In this document: piece by piece, positions 1 to 11,450 of the stretch
Numbering within the stretch: the first letter of the stretch is position 1
Layout of the letters: each line of letters starts with the position of its first letter
NCBI RefSeq assembly: GCF_025698545.1
Contig: NC_068570.1
Coordinates: 6,324,001-6,388,000 of the forward strand
Source: Gossypium raimondii
Lineage: Eukaryota; Streptophyta; Magnoliopsida; Malvales; Malvaceae
DNA: 64,000 nucleotides
Direction of reading: 5' to 3'
The notes under the pieces: generated by a model
Database searches by the model: none
What the model was told of the DNA's origin: nothing
The model's input: the letters and a program-made list of their open reading frames with translations, nothing else
Position numbers and translations under genes: made by a program

Positions 1-734
1 GTTCTGACGATGGATACGAGTTAAGAGTGTTACACATAGTGTAAGCAATCATTAGCACCAAAATCAACATCAATTCAACAATATTACTCCCCTTACACTG
101 GTCACCTGAATCACATTGCATCAAGTTGTGTAGAAGGGATAAGATGGATGTTACATCATCAATAATAGGAGTTGTAGTTCGCAGAACAACAAGAGTCTTT
201 TGCCGCGGAAATTTGGATGAAGTATTTATGATATTTGGTGCATCTTCAATATGATCTATATAAGTTACAACTTATGTTTCACTCATAATTAAAATATGGT
301 TAATCTTTTCTCACCCAAATATGCTTTTGTCAAATCTTACCTGTCGAATTTATTTTTTCACATAAAGACTTAAACATAAGAATATGTCTGTATTTCACAC
401 ACTGCTTAATATACGCAGTCTGTATGTTAGCAGATGCTTTTAGTAACAATTTTAGAAACAAAGAAAGCTTAATTTTAAGAATTGACAGGTTTCTCCTACA
501 AAATTGAAGAACCAACTCTATCTCCATTTTGAAATAAGTTAACTGAGCTATTTTTAGTATTTTTATGTTTCACATTTGGACTTTGTGACTATGCCTTTTA
601 ATAATATTGTTTCCAAGATTTAAATTCATGTTTTCTCTCATTTGAAGTATAATATAACTTACCATTACACCTAACACTTGTCTATTAATACTTAACTATT
701 TTAGCACCGATATATACACACAAAGGGAGCAGTG
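1..734. other. AT-rich intergenic sequence, no gene seen
   Basis: No reading frame here carries a recognisable motif and I see no RNA gene or repeat boundary. The short minus-strand frame near 330-527 is low complexity. The small-gene repeat unit begins at about 735, where the text reads acatagccgtac; the same string recurs near 18800. Confidence 0.5.
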
Positions 735-1416
735 AAAGAAGAGCCACTCCATGGAGACACATAGCCGTACTTCTCCATCAATTTTGCATGGAAAGCAAGC
801 TTTCATTGGGGTTCTAGAATTTATAACAACGTAAATGAACTTTGGTTTTGTCCTTTAGAAAACAAGACAATGTAACGATCCCACTCCCGAAGAGAATTCT
901 TTGTTCCTTGGAGAGGGCTGCCTCGTAATTCCCATATATTATTAACAATAAAACCGTTAAGCTAAGTTTCAGAATCTAATTTGGTAGAAACCTATAACGA
1001 CTTGGAAAATTGATTTAAGACAAAATAATTAAAAGAAAAAAAACCATATGAAAACTCCAAAGTTAACTCTAACTAACCCACTTAATTCTTCACCTAATTT
1101 CTAACAGATTCTATTTTTACTCTTTCTTCCACTGTCTCTTTGGAAACATAACTAATATGAGAAGCTGAAACCATGTCCTAGTGAAACACGTTTGTCATTA
1201 GTTGGAGTGTTGGAGAACATGACTTTGAACAACAATATCAATGTTGGACAAGTATGTTAATTCTCTTAGTATTCAACGTTGAATGCAAAGGATTTGTAAT
1301 TCTCTCTTTGATTCAACCCCCTTTCCTAATAAATACTCACTCCAGACAGCATGGAAGGAGCACAGCAAAAGCCTATTTCACCACACTTGCATAAAAGGAA
1401 GAGAGAGGAGACGGAA
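735..1416 (+). promoter_or_regulatory. Shared upstream region of small Cys/His gene copy 1
   Basis: This stretch aligns by eye with the regions upstream of copies 4 and 5 (18797-19469 and 21640-22363). Landmarks are a block near 770-830 with gcatgga-agcaagctttc, an aaacacgtttgtc block near 1185 (ACGT core) and a gagaacatgactttgaacaacaa block near 1213. The TATA box of the other copies (tatatatactcactt) is eroded here to taataaatactcact near 1326-1340, so this promoter may be weaker. Inferred from conservation only. Confidence 0.5.
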
Positions 1417-1671
1417 ATGGCAGCTGAGATTATGTTCCGATGCGTCTTCGAAGGAAGCATATCAATGAAAGACTGTTTGATCGAACGGAGGCCGTACCAT
1501 CGCAACTGCCAATGTGCATTGCACAACCTCAAAGGGGTTTGTTCATCTACTTGCAGTTCTCAGGCAACCAATCTATCATTCTCTAAAAAGTTACAGACAT
1601 GGGGTGATTGTTCCTTGTCTTTGTCGGCTTCCAAATTCTCTTCTCCATCTCCTCCTTCACCAAAACCTTAA
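1417..1671 (+). CDS. Small Cys/His-motif protein, copy 1 (C-terminally shortened)
   Basis: This encodes 84 residues of an uncharacterised plant small-protein family that recurs eight times in the window. The ATG at 1417 is chosen because it matches the start of the other copies (MAAE-MFRCVFEGSISM); an upstream in-frame ATG at 1351 lies in what is 5' leader elsewhere. The core RRPYHRNCQCALHNLKG and the C-x-C-x2-H-x5-C-x3-C pattern are intact. Compared with copies of 107-110 residues, a deletion in the serine/proline-rich tail near 1650-1670 shifts the frame, so the protein ends SPPSPKP and lacks the acidic C-terminus. The lost tail can still be read in another frame up to about 1725. There is no signal peptide or membrane segment. 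Function unknown; a four-ligand metal site is possible but speculative. It may be functional or a recent pseudogene. Confidence 0.6.
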   Translation: MAAEIMFRCVFEGSISMKDCLIERRPYHRNCQCALHNLKGVCSSTCSSQATNLSFSKKLQTWGDCSLSLSASKFSSPSPPSPKP

Positions 1672-2010
1672 AAAATATTGATGCAGCTCCCGTTTCGAGT
1701 GAAACAGAAGCTCAGCACATTAAAGTTTAGAAATTAAAATCAGGTTAGGAATATTTAATTCATCGAGACGTAAAAAATTTATGTCGAGGGGAAAACGTAC
1801 AGTACAGGGTTCTTCTTGATAACTACTTCCCTGTAAATTCTGTAGAGTTATAAACTTCACTGTAAAGAAATATCTCAGTATTTTGCCCTTTCCTTTTCTT
1901 TTTCTAAGAATGTTGCATTTGCTTGAACTATATCCCCAATTCAAGCTGAAAATTGATTGCCTGCCTTAGCATGTCCTATACATTTCTTTGGCTCTCCTTG
2001 CAATACGGTC
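1672..2010 (+). other. 3' flank/UTR of copy 1
   Basis: Contains the family's 3' signature: acaggttaggaa-like text, then ctacttccctgtaaattc and cactgtaaagaaa near 1824-1870. The same block follows copies 2 and 4 and, inverted, copy 6. It probably holds the transcript's 3' end; no single polyadenylation signal can be fixed. Confidence 0.4.
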
Positions 2011-4100
2011 GAGCCAGCATCATCGATGTTGCTTACGAGATAATTTTTCTTCCTTTTCAGCGAAAGGACAATATCTTGGAATGTTTAGATATAAAATTAG
2101 GAAAAAAGAATTAAGTTAAATATTGAACTTGTGTATTGTTGAGTATGAATTGAAATAAATATATTAAGAATAAATAAGTTACAATAAAAAAATAATGTGT
2201 GAAAAGAATAAATAAAGAAATACATGACTTTAAGACAGAAATTTCACTATAATAAAAGTTAAAGATTACAAAGAAGTATACAACTCTCACCTAAAAATTA
2301 CCCAAGAGCTATTATACAACTCACTGCCTAATTTACTCTGTAAGATGATATGTTTCATGGCTTAGAACTAAAGTTTATTTATACTAGTTTGCATGACTTT
2401 CAGGTTAATAGCCACATAATTGGAAGATCGGTAATAATAATTTTTGCAGTGATAAAATTTGGTGCATAAATTAGCTATCAATTTTAACATTTGCTAAGAT
2501 TATGGCTTGTTAAATTTAAACCAAAATTTTGACACAACCGGTGCATTAATTGGCTTGGAAATTCATGCCATCCTTAACATGCCTCAAAAACTTAATATTG
2601 GAAGAGTTAGGGGTTGGGTTTCTAGCTATTTTGCAGATCATTTCACTATTGTGCTAGAAGACCAACAAATAATTTTTTATAGCATTTCTTGTATTAAGAA
2701 TTACGTTACCATTTCCTTAATGATTTACTGAATCTAGTAATTAATATATCAAATAGTGTTACGATAGTGATTGAATCTAAACTTTTTAAAATTAGGTTAT
2801 CAAAATAGAAACATGTTAATAATTGAAGGATTATTGTTCTAATTTACTCTAAATTAAAATTAATTACTCTATAATATATAAAGTGTTTGTATTTGGTATA
2901 TAGGCAACATATTTTTTTTCATTGTACAAGCCGCCGCCTTAAAAAAATTGACATGTGTCTTTTTTTTAAAAAAATATTCATTTTCTATATTAATATATTC
3001 CTACAAGATACTTGTCAGTCCCTTGATCTCGCTTGTGAGCTTAAAAACTCCACTGATAGTATACCACATGTTTTTCCATATATAAATCCATGAAACGTTA
3101 ATTCTATTGGAATTGATTTAAATAATTATTATTTTGTTTATTTTCAAATTTTAAATATTAAAATTATATCATTAATAACGTTTTAATCTAAAATTATGAT
3201 ATTTGTATTATTAATAATATTATTTAATTTAAAAGTTGCGGGTAAGTAGAAATTAGCTATTTTTGGATTTAAAACCCATGTAAAACTAAAAAAAAGAGTA
3301 AAAATCATTTTATTATTTTCAAATCAATCATATTTAAAACGAAAATAAAATATAGTTGCTTTTAAGATATTGAAGCCAAACAAAATCATTTTTTTTCTAA
3401 AATTTTGTATTAATTTTATTTATCAATAAAGAGATAATAGATATTTTTTCTAAAGTGTTTAATGCGTTTGAAATTTTCTATCAGGATTATAAGATATAAG
3501 TTGAAAATGCATACTTTATGAAAATAAAATAATATATGCAACTTACTAGTTATAAATTAAAACAAATTCATAATTTATATTATAAGCATTATTTATATGA
3601 GTTTTTTAAAATCATACTTAATTTAAAATTGGGTTTAGTTATGGATTTGGGTAAATTTTAGTTTGGATTAAACTGGTTCAAATGGATTTTTATTTCATGA
3701 TAAAATCAAATTAAATTGTGTTTACAGTTTGAGTGAGAATTGATAAATCTATATAGAAATAAAGTCAACTTATTTAATTAAAATATAATAAGGTAAATTA
3801 CAATCATATCATTAAATTTTAAACTTTTAATTTAAATTTTAAAAAAGTTTAATTCAATAAGCAACCTTAAACTATATTGCTTTTCTTAGTTAGGTACTTA
3901 TTTTTTTATTGAATGAAATAACTAAACTATAACCCATAACTGTTGTGAGCACTACTGTTGAAGAAAATCTTTTAACCAATCAAGAGTTGACACGTGACAT
4001 TAAATATTAATGTGGTGGGTCAAGAGCTAAAAAAAATTAACGATTAGTGCTTATAATAATTACGAAATTATAATTTACATAAAAAAATTGTCTAACTAAA
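2011..4100. other. AT-rich intergenic sequence
   Basis: Very AT-rich with no convincing gene. The 74- and 68-residue frames at 2507-2731 and 2887-3093 match nothing I recognise. Around 3790-4080 the text (ggtaaattacaatcatatc..., ...ttagttaggtactt) resembles common plant MITE-type sequence, but I could not define its ends. Confidence 0.4.
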
Positions 4101-4563
4101 AATTAAGGAAAAATCCAACTTCATCCACTATGTTCCAAATTGAATTTCTTGCAAATCTAACCAACCCCACTTTTATTGTTTCCGTAATTACTAAGAGATT
4201 CTTTTTTTTTTTTGCTCTCTTCTTCCCATTCTATTGGGAATATAATTAATATGAGAAACTTAAACACTGTCCTAGTGAAACACGTTTGTCATTTGTTGGA
4301 GACATGACTTTGAACAACAAGATCAATGTTGGACAGCTATGTTCCTTCTCTACTCTAGTATTTAACGTTTAATGCAAAGGGTTTGTAATTTTCTCTTTGA
4401 TTCAACTGCCATTGAACCCCTTCTTCTCTCTATATATATACTCACTTCACTTCAGAAAGCATGTAATTCACAGCAAAAGCCTTGAAACTGTTATACTTCA
4501 CACACAATCTTTTTACTTACATACATAGAAAATAGTTTGATTTAGAAGAAATAGCAGAGGGAA
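4101..4563 (+). promoter_or_regulatory. Promoter and 5' leader of copy 2
   Basis: Holds the family's conserved blocks: aaacacgtttgtc near 4278 (ACGT core), gacatgactttgaacaacaa near 4300, tttgattcaact near 4396, and a clear TATA tract at 4431-4440 followed by ctcacttca. The leader then reads agcaaaagccttgaaac and tttgatttagaagaaa just before the ATG. The 22000-22363 region upstream of copy 5 is nearly the same, so the two copies are close relatives. Confidence 0.6.
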
Positions 4564-4896
4564 ATGGCAGCTGAGATGATGCTCCGGTGTGTTTTCGAAG
4601 GAAGCATATCAATGCAAGACTGTTTGATCGAACGGAGGCCCTACCATCGCAACTGCCAATGTGCATTGCACAACCTCAAAGGGGTTTGTTTATCTACTTG
4701 CACTTCTCGGACAACCAATATGTCATTCCCTAAGAAACAGACATGGGGTGATTGTTCTTTGTGTTTGTCGGCTTCCAAATTCTCTGCTCAATCTCCTCTT
4801 CTTCCTGATGCCTCCTTCACCAATACCATACAAAATATTGATGCAGCCCCCGTTTTGAGTGAAACAGAAGCTCAGCACAGTCAAGTTTATAGATGA
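4564..4896 (+). CDS. Small Cys/His-motif protein, copy 2
   Basis: This is a full-length 110-residue member of the window's small-gene family. Residues 1-19 are MAAEMMLRCVFEGSISMQD. Residues 23-40 hold the most conserved core (ERRPYHRNCQCALHNLKG). Cysteines at 31, 33, 42 and 46 with His36 give C-x-C-x2-H-x5-C-x3-C; further Cys lie at 9, 20, 64 and 67. A WGDC motif near 61-64 is followed by a Ser/Pro-rich segment and an acidic tail. No signal peptide or transmembrane helix is visible, so a soluble intracellular protein is likely. The start is set by conservation among copies and by the TATA box about 125 bp upstream. The frame is open and the promoter complete, so it is probably expressed. I do not recognise an assigned function and none should be inferred from the Cys pattern alone. 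Confidence 0.75.
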   Translation: MAAEMMLRCVFEGSISMQDCLIERRPYHRNCQCALHNLKGVCLSTCTSRTTNMSFPKKQTWGDCSLCLSASKFSAQSPLLPDASFTNTIQNIDAAPVLSETEAQHSQVYR

Positions 4897-4900
4897 TAGA

Positions 4901-4914
4901 GGGGGGGGGGGGGG
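4901..4914 (+). repeat. G14 homopolymer
   Basis: Fourteen consecutive G residues start 5 bp after the stop codon of copy 2. Other copies read gaaattaaaacaggttagg here, so the tract is specific to this copy. It may also be an assembly-sensitive spot. Confidence 0.9.
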
Positions 4915-5464
4915 AACAGGTTAGGAAATGAGAACTATTTTTCTTATTCTCTTTAGCTTGACATTTATGTTTAGTCTCCAAAGTACAGTTGGTGTAGATA
5001 AAGATGAAAAAAAAGGGTACAGACATTTCAGGCAAAACTATTTCCCTGTAAATCCTTAGAGATGAACTTCATTGTAAAGAAGGCTTTATCCTAGCTAAAG
5101 TAAACTACTTCCCTGTAATTTCTTAGAGTTGAACTTCATTTTAATAAAAGTTTCCTATTTTTGTCCTGTTCCTTATTATAATGCTACATTGCCCTGCAGC
5201 TCAGCACTTTCGTTAGGGGGGAAAAAGATAAAAAGAAAAACATTTTTTGTTTAAGGTTTTACACTACCTCCACGACTTAACAAATTTATAAACATTTCAA
5301 GAGAATACTGGCAAAATATGAAATTTTCTGTAGTCACGGCAAAAAGTTTTAGCGTAATTAAGTTTTCTGGAAGCAACTTTTTCTTTTTAAGGAGTTTTGG
5401 TGTTACAAAACAACTATTATTTTACGATTGATTAGATATTTAACAGCTTTTTTCATTGCCTTTC
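4915..5464. other. 3' flank of copy 2 and short intergenic stretch
   Basis: Up to about 5200 this carries the family 3' block (ctatttccctgtaaatcc, ttcattgtaaagaa), which appears twice in tandem near 5038-5085 and 5104-5150. The rest, up to the copia A LTR, holds nothing I recognise. Confidence 0.4.
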
Positions 5465-5469
5465 GAAAT

Positions 5470-5808
5470 TGTTAGAGTTTTGTGATCCAAATTCTAATAG
5501 ATTGCTTGCAAGTTAAGTGAAACAAAATATATCTTGTTTCTAGAATATTCTTTATTTATTAGTATAATATATTTAACATTTATTAGCATAATATATTTGA
5601 CTTTGATTAGAATTAGGTTTTTTTAACCTATAAATAGATGTAGTCGAAACTCCTCTTGTAATCATTCGAATTTGACATAATAAATTTTCTTCTCCTTTGC
5701 CTGTGATTTTTTTCCCTAAAGGGTTTCCACGTAAAAATATGTGTGTTAGTTATTTTTATTTCTCTTTTCTTTACAATATATTGTCATTACCGACGTTCTA
5801 TTTTTACA
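5470..5808 (+). repeat. 5' LTR of copia A
   Basis: About 339 bp, from tgttagagttttgtgatcc to ttctatttttaca. It matches 9862-10196 over its whole length. A TATA-like cctataaatag occurs near 5628. Its first ~100 bp also match the LTRs of copia B and the solo LTR at 36587, so these families are related. Confidence 0.8.
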
Positions 5809-5851
5809 AATTAGTAACAGAGCTTCCGGGTTGCTCATCTCAATCACGGTA

Positions 5852-6934
5852 ATGACGTCTTTGAAGTATGAAATTCTACTGTTAGATCGCAACACCAGAT
5901 TTGCATTGTGGCAGATTAAGATGCAAGTAGTTCTTGCGCAGATGGATCTGGAGGATGCCCTGCTAGGGATAGATAAGATACCTTCGACATTAATATATAA
6001 AGAGAAGAAGCGTAAGGATCGAATGGCGTTAACACAATTACATTTGCATTTGTCTAACGAAATTTTAGAGGATGTGATTAAAGAGAAAACCGTTGCTGCA
6101 TTATGAAAGATGCTAGAACAAATATGTATGTCGAAAACTCTAACCAGCAAGTTGCATATGAAGCAGTGTCTTTATGTTCATCGTTTGGGGGAAGGTGCGT
6201 CTGTGCACAAACACTTAACAGTGTTTAAAGAAATTCTCTCAAACTTGGAGGCAATGGAGGTTCAGGATGATAAGGAAGATCAAGGGTTGATTCTACTTTA
6301 TTCGTTGCCCCCGTCTTATTCAACCTTTAGAGACACAATTTTATATAGCCGCGAGTCTCTCATAATTGATGAGGTTTATAATTCTTTGACCTCGTATGAT
6401 AAGATGAAGCATCTTGTGGTTAAACCCGACTCTAAGGGAGAGAGTCTCATTGTTTGTGGGGGACAAGAACGGAATGCTGATGATGATCGTGGAAGGACAC
6501 AGGAACAGAATCCTCGCGGTAAATCTAAGGGTAGATCAAAGTCTTCAAACAGAGGTAAAACTTGTAACTTCTGCAAGAAGAAAGGGCATATTAAATCTGG
6601 GTGCTATAAGCTACAAAACAAGATAAAAAGGGAGGCTACAAATCAAAAGGGAAAACAACTAGAAAATGTCGGTGAAGCTGATGTTGTAGAAGACTACAGC
6701 GATGGTGAACTTCTAGTCGCTTCTGTCAACAATTCTAAAGTGAGCGAGGAGTGGATCCTTGATTCGGGCTGCACCTTCCATATGAGTCCCAATCGGGATT
6801 GGTTTACAACTTACGAAACAGTGTCTGAATGTGTTGTTTTGATGGGAAATAATGCTTCGTGTAAAATTACAGGTGTTGGAACAATTAAAGTTAAGATGTT
6901 TGACAGAGTTGTCAAAACACTTAGTAACGTGTGA
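5852..6934 (+). pseudogene. Copia A gag and start of protease (two stops)
   Basis: This is the retrotransposon capsid region followed by the protease start. The ATG at 5852 begins MTSLKYEILLLDRN. A TGA at 6104-6106 interrupts the frame, which then continues in phase. A UBN2-type gag helix-rich region leads to a single zinc knuckle, CNFCKKKGHIKSGC (near 6568-6605), and the aspartic protease motif WILDSGCTFHM (near 6751-6785). A second TGA at 6932-6934 cuts the protease, though the following sequence stays in frame. The element cannot make an intact polyprotein. The layout is typical of Ty1/copia elements of the TNT1 type; identification is by motif recognition. Confidence 0.8.
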
Positions 6935-8024
6935 CTTGTTCCAGAATTGAAGAGAAATTTAATTTCGTTAAGTACTCTTGATTCAAAAGGGTATAGATAC
7001 ACAACTGAAAGTGGGGTTTTGAAGATTTCCAAAGGTTCCATTGTTGTGATGAAAGGGCAGAGAAAGACTGCCAAGTTATATGTTTTGTAGGGTTCTACTG
7101 TTACTGGTGATGTAACTTTCACTTTCTCTTCCTTGTCAGATGATGATATTACTAAACTTTAGCATATGCGCCTAGGGCATATGAGTGAGAATGGCATGGT
7201 AAAATTGAACAAAAGAGAACTTCTTGATGGGCAAGGAATTTACAAACTAAAGTTCTGTGAGCACTGCGTTTTTGGGAAGCAAATGAGAGTTCAATTCATT
7301 AGAGGGATCCATAACAAGAAGGGGACGTTGGAGTATATTCATTCTGATCTGTGTGGACCATCCAGAGTGCCTTCAAGAGGTGGAGCTAATTATACGCTAA
7401 CTTTTATTGATGATTTTTTCAAAAAAGTTTGGGCGTTCTTCCTGAAGCAGAAAAACGATGTGTTTTCTGCATTTTAAGTAAACTATGATTGAAAAATAAA
7501 CGGGAAAACAAATAAAATACCCCCGCATAGACAATAGCTTAGAGTTCTGTTCTGATGAGTTTAATAAATTGTGCAAGTCAGAAGGGATTGTGAGACACTT
7601 GACAGTTCATCATACTCCACAGCAAAACGGCTTGCAGAACGAATGAACAGAATGGTCATGGAGAAGGTTCGATGTATGTTGTCAAATGCCAACGTACCAA
7701 AGTTGTTTTGGGCCGAAGCAGCCTCTACTACATGTTTTTTTGATCAATCAATTTCTATTTGTTGCCATTGAGAAAAAGACTCCACAAGAGGAATGGTCTT
7801 GTAATCCTGTTGACTATTCTGATTTAAAGATCTTTGGGTGTCCTGCATATGCTCATGTTGATAATGGAAAATTGGAACCGAGATCCATTAAATGTGCTTT
7901 TATTGGTTATAAAGCTGGTGTAAAAGGGTATAATTTATGGTGTCCTAAAAATAGAAAGGTTGTGATTAGCAAAGATGTTGCTTTTGATGAAACTCTTATG
8001 CTACCTAACTTATCTCTTAAATAA
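6935..8024 (+). pseudogene. Copia A integrase region (fragmented)
   Basis: Several short frames together spell a copia integrase. The GAG-pre-integrase motif [14 protein letters not shown] is near 7166 with its CxxC partner (FCEHCVFGK) near 7255. The catalytic start HSDLCGP is near 7339 and FIDDF near 7402. The frame breaks after 7477, and the second catalytic block is recognisable only in pieces (cagcaaaacggcttgcag near 7620). The C-terminal part at 7686-8024 includes KIFGCPAYAHVD and a GYNLWCPKNRKVVISKDVAFDE segment. At least four frame or stop disruptions separate these pieces, so the enzyme is dead. Confidence 0.75.
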
Positions 8025-8051
8025 TCTTCCAATAAAGAAAATCAAAAGTAG

Positions 8052-9785
8052 GTGGAGCATCAAATTAATCTAGAATCTACAACAAAGTCAACTCTTCAAG
8101 CCAGTACAAAAATTCAGAATAGAGTTACTTATTTACCACAATACTCTATCGCCAAAAACAGAACTAGAAGAGAAATTAAACCTCCAAAGAAATATGCCGA
8201 GGCTGATCTAGTTGCTTATGCTTTAAATGTGGCTGAAGATATAGATGCAAACCAAGAGCCATCTAATTATTCTGAGGCGGTTAGCTATGAAGACTAAAAA
8301 AAGTGGATGTTTGCTATGCAAGAGGAGATGGAATCACTTCACAAAAACAGAACATGAGATCTTGTGAAACTTCCTAAAGGTAAAAAGGTTGTTCGTTGTA
8401 AATGGGTGATTGAAGAACCCAGATATAAAGCAAGGCTTGTTGCAAAGGGTTACAATCAAATTCCAGGAGTGGACTTCATAGATGTGTTCTCCCCAGTTGT
8501 GAAGCATAGTTCGATTCGAGCTTTGCTTGGTATTGTGGCCATGCATTATTTGGAGCTTGAGCAGTTAGATGTAAAAACTGCATTTTTGCATGGAGAACTT
8601 GAGGAGGATATTTACATGCAACAACCAGAGGGTTTTATAGTCTCAATAAAAGAGGACTATGTTCGCTTGTTGAAAAAGTCCCTTTACGATTTGAAACAGT
8701 CACCAAGACAGTGGTATAAGAGGTTTCATTCCTTTATGACTTCTCATGATTTTAAAAGAAGTAGTTTTGACAGTTGTGTTTACTTTAAGAAAAACAGTGA
8801 TGGTTCATTTGTGTGTCTACTCCTTTATGTTGATGACATGTTGATAGTAGTAAAAGATAAATGAGAGATAATAAAGGTCAAAGCCCAACTAAGTGAAGAA
8901 TTTGAGATGAAAGATTTGGGACCAGCAAAGAAGATACTTGGTATAAAGATTCTCAGAGATAGAAAAGCAAGTAAATTATACCTAAGTCAGAAAGGGTACA
9001 TTGATAAAGTTCTTTACATGTTCAATATGGAGAGTGCTAAGCCTATTAGTACTCATTTAGCGACCCATTTTAGACTTTCATCGGCTTTGTTTCCACAATC
9101 AGATGATGAGATTGAGTACATGTCACATGTTCCATACTCTATTGTAGTGGTATCTCTCATGTATGCTATGATTTGTTCACGTCCAGATTTATCATATGCA
9201 GTAAATGCAGTTAGAAGATACATGACGAATCCCGGTAAAGAACATCGGAAAGCAGTTCAGTGAATTTTAATATGCTTACGAGGTACTACTGATGTGTACT
9301 TACAGTTTGGAAGAACTAGAGATGGAGTCATTGGGTATGTTAATGTTGATTTTGCTGGAGACCTTGATAGAAGAAGAACTCTCACAGGTTATGCATTTAC
9401 AATCGGAGGTTGTGCAATAAGTTGGAAAGCCACTTTGCAAACTACAGCCACTTTGTCTACCATTGAAGCTGAGTACATGACGATTATTGAGGCTTGTAAA
9501 GAAGCTATTTGATTGAAGAGACTCTTTAGTGAACTCAATGAAGACCTTCAAATCAATACAGTATTTTGTGACAATCAAAGTGCCATCTTCCTTACAAAAG
9601 ATCAAATGTTTCATAAGAGAACAAAACACATTGATGTTCGGTATCATTTTGTTCGTGATATTATTGCTCGTGGTGATATTGTTGTGAGCAAAATTAGTAC
9701 TCATGAAAATTCTGCAGATATGATGACTAAGTCACTTCCTATAACCAAATTTGAGCATTGCTTAAACTTGGTTGGTATTCATTGA
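8052..9785 (+). pseudogene. Copia A reverse transcriptase and RNase H (fragmented)
   Basis: The reverse transcriptase is readable at 8364-8864: KARLVAKGYNQIPGVDF, then the first catalytic Asp in QLDVKTAFLHGELEED, then LLYVDDMLIV carrying the YVDD centre. A stop near 8864 separates it from DLGPAKKILGIKI (8907 on), and another near 9263 precedes RNase H. RNase H motifs are GYVNVDFAGDLD (9330), TLSTIEAEYM (9450) and [13 protein letters not shown] (9565). The last frame ends at 9785, followed by about 75 bp to the 3' LTR. The domain order and motifs are those of Ty1/copia. Stops make it non-functional. Confidence 0.8.
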
Positions 9786-9861
9786 TGAAGTTTAACCCTT
9801 AAGGGGTTTTATGGAAGAGGTGAAAAACTTGCTCGTTGAGAATTTGTGTCAATGTGAAGAT

Positions 9862-10196
9862 TGTTAGAGTTGCGTGACCCAAATTCTAAGAGATTGCTTG
9901 CAAGTCAAGTTAAACAAGATATATCTTCTTTCTAGAAGATTTAGTATTTATGAGTATAATATATTTAGCATTTATTAGCATAATATTTAACTTTGATTAG
10001 AATTAGGTTTTTTCAACCTCTAAATAGATGTAGTCGAAACTCCTCTTGTAATCATTTGAATTTGACATAGTGAATTTTCTTCTCCTCTACCGTGGTTTTT
10101 TTCCGAAAGGGTTTCCACGTAAAAATTTGAGTGTTCTTTATTTTTATTTCTTTTTTCTTTGCAATATATTGTTATTAACGACGTTCTATTTTTACA
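9862..10196 (+). repeat. 3' LTR of copia A
   Basis: About 335 bp, tgttagagttgcgtgaccc to ttctatttttaca, matching 5470-5808 with roughly 20 differences by eye. It is followed by only 5 bp (aatat) before the LTR of copia B begins at 10202. Confidence 0.8.
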
Positions 10197-10201
10197 AATA
10201 T

Positions 10202-10643
10202 TGTTGGACTTGTGTGACTCAAATTCTAAGAGATTGCTTGCAAGTCAAGTTAAACAAAATGTATTTTCTTTCTAGAATATTTAGTATTTATTTGTATAAT
10301 ATATTTAGCATTTATTAACATAGTTTATTTGACCTACTAATTTAGCCTATAAATAGGTTCTTTTACAACCTTAGAAAATACACCCATTAGAGATTAGAAC
10401 TCATAACACATTTAGAGAATTTTGTGTTTACATTTTGAGGGTTCTTTGTTTTCGGGTTTTCAGGTTTTAGTTTTTATCTCCATCTTTTGTACTCTTCATT
10501 CTTTTGTCATTATAGTAAAATTATCATTTCCCGTGGTTTTTTATCCTCTTTGGAGGGGTTTTTCCATGTTAAATTTATATGTTCAATTTCTCAATTTATT
10601 TCGCTATTTTTTTACTTATTGTTTAATCAGGTCAATCCTATCA
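10202..10643 (+). repeat. 5' LTR of copia B
   Basis: Starts tgttggacttgtgtgac and ends aatcctatca (TG...CA). It holds a TATA-like cctataaatag near 10350 and is followed after 2 bp by the Met-tRNA-type primer-binding site. It aligns end to end with the solo LTR at 36587-37029 (443 bp). Confidence 0.85.
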
Positions 10644-10690
10644 AGTGGTATCAGAGGTAGTTCAATTTTCATAAATCAGCCCGTTCAGAG

Positions 10691-11450
10691 ATGGCAACAA
10701 CAAGGTTTGAAATTGAGAAGTTTGATGGTGAGACAAATTTCAATCTGTTGCAAGTTCGGATGATGGAAATTCTAGTTCAAACCGGCTTGAAAAAGGTTGT
10801 TACCAGGAAAAAGCCTGAGAATCTAAATCAAACAGAATGGGAAGAGCTTGATGAAAAGGCTTTATCTGCAATCAGTTGTGCCTCGCGAATATGGTTTTGC
10901 AAGAGGTATTGATGGAGAAGGCCTTATCTGCATTGTGGAAAAGGTTAGAAACTCTTTATGTGACTAAGTCTCTGGCTAATCGTTTAGTGTTGAGACAATG
11001 TCTATTTACGTTTCGCATGAACGAATGTGAGCTTCTTAGAGATCACATCAGTCAATTCATTACTCTTTTAAATGATTTAAAGAACGTTGATGTTCATATT
11101 GACGATGAAGATCAGGCTACGCTATTATTGTGCTCTTTACCCATTTCATACAAATCTTTCAGGGAGACCACGATTTATGGCAAAGACAAACTCTTGTTCG
11201 AAGATGTGAAGGGTCATTTGTGGAGTAGAGGCAAACTCGACAAAGAGTTTGGTTTGGATAGCAAGGTAGATAGGCAAGCTTTCATTTTGGTAGCATCAAA
11301 GAAACGAGACAAAAGGTGTTGCTATTGTAAAAAGTTAGGTCACGTCAAAGCAGATTGTTATAAACTAAGAAAAAAAGAGCTGCTGAGAGTAATGAGAAGG
11401 ATGTAGCTGGTGTTAATTTGGCCAATGAAAGCGGTGATGTTTTCTTGTTA
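10691..11450 (+). pseudogene. Copia B gag (frameshifted)
   Basis: The gag starts at ATG 10691 (MATTRFEIEKFDGETNFNLL) just after the primer-binding site. A frameshift near 10876-10912 moves the reading to another frame, which continues with a UBN2-type gag domain (RLVLRQCLFTFRMNE, DEDQATLLLCSLP, FRETTIYGKD) and a zinc knuckle CCYCKKLGHVKADC near 11320-11362. The knuckle frame ends at a stop at 11404-11406, while gag-like residues in another frame run on to about 11447, where the inverted copy begins. In intact relatives a protease would follow; here none does. It is a dead gag fragment. Confidence 0.75.

Larger units (their letters stand above)
5470..10196 (+). mobile_element. Copia A: decayed full-length Ty1/copia LTR retrotransposon
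   Basis: Two direct LTRs (5470-5808 and 9862-10196) start tgttagag and end ...ttttaca, flanking a degraded gag-pol in TNT1-like order gag, protease, integrase, reverse transcriptase, RNase H. A primer-binding-site-like string (ttagtaacagagc, 5811-5823) follows the left LTR and resembles the initiator-Met-tRNA site of copia elements. The LTRs differ at roughly 20 positions by eye, so the insertion is not recent. I find no convincing 5-bp target duplication: gaaat on the left, aatat on the right. The element is defective, with many stops and frameshifts. Confidence 0.85.

Noticed and set aside
1351-1416. Upstream in-frame ATG extending copy 1 by 22 residues
   Set aside because: The extra residues come from sequence that is 5' leader in all other copies, where no such extension is kept.
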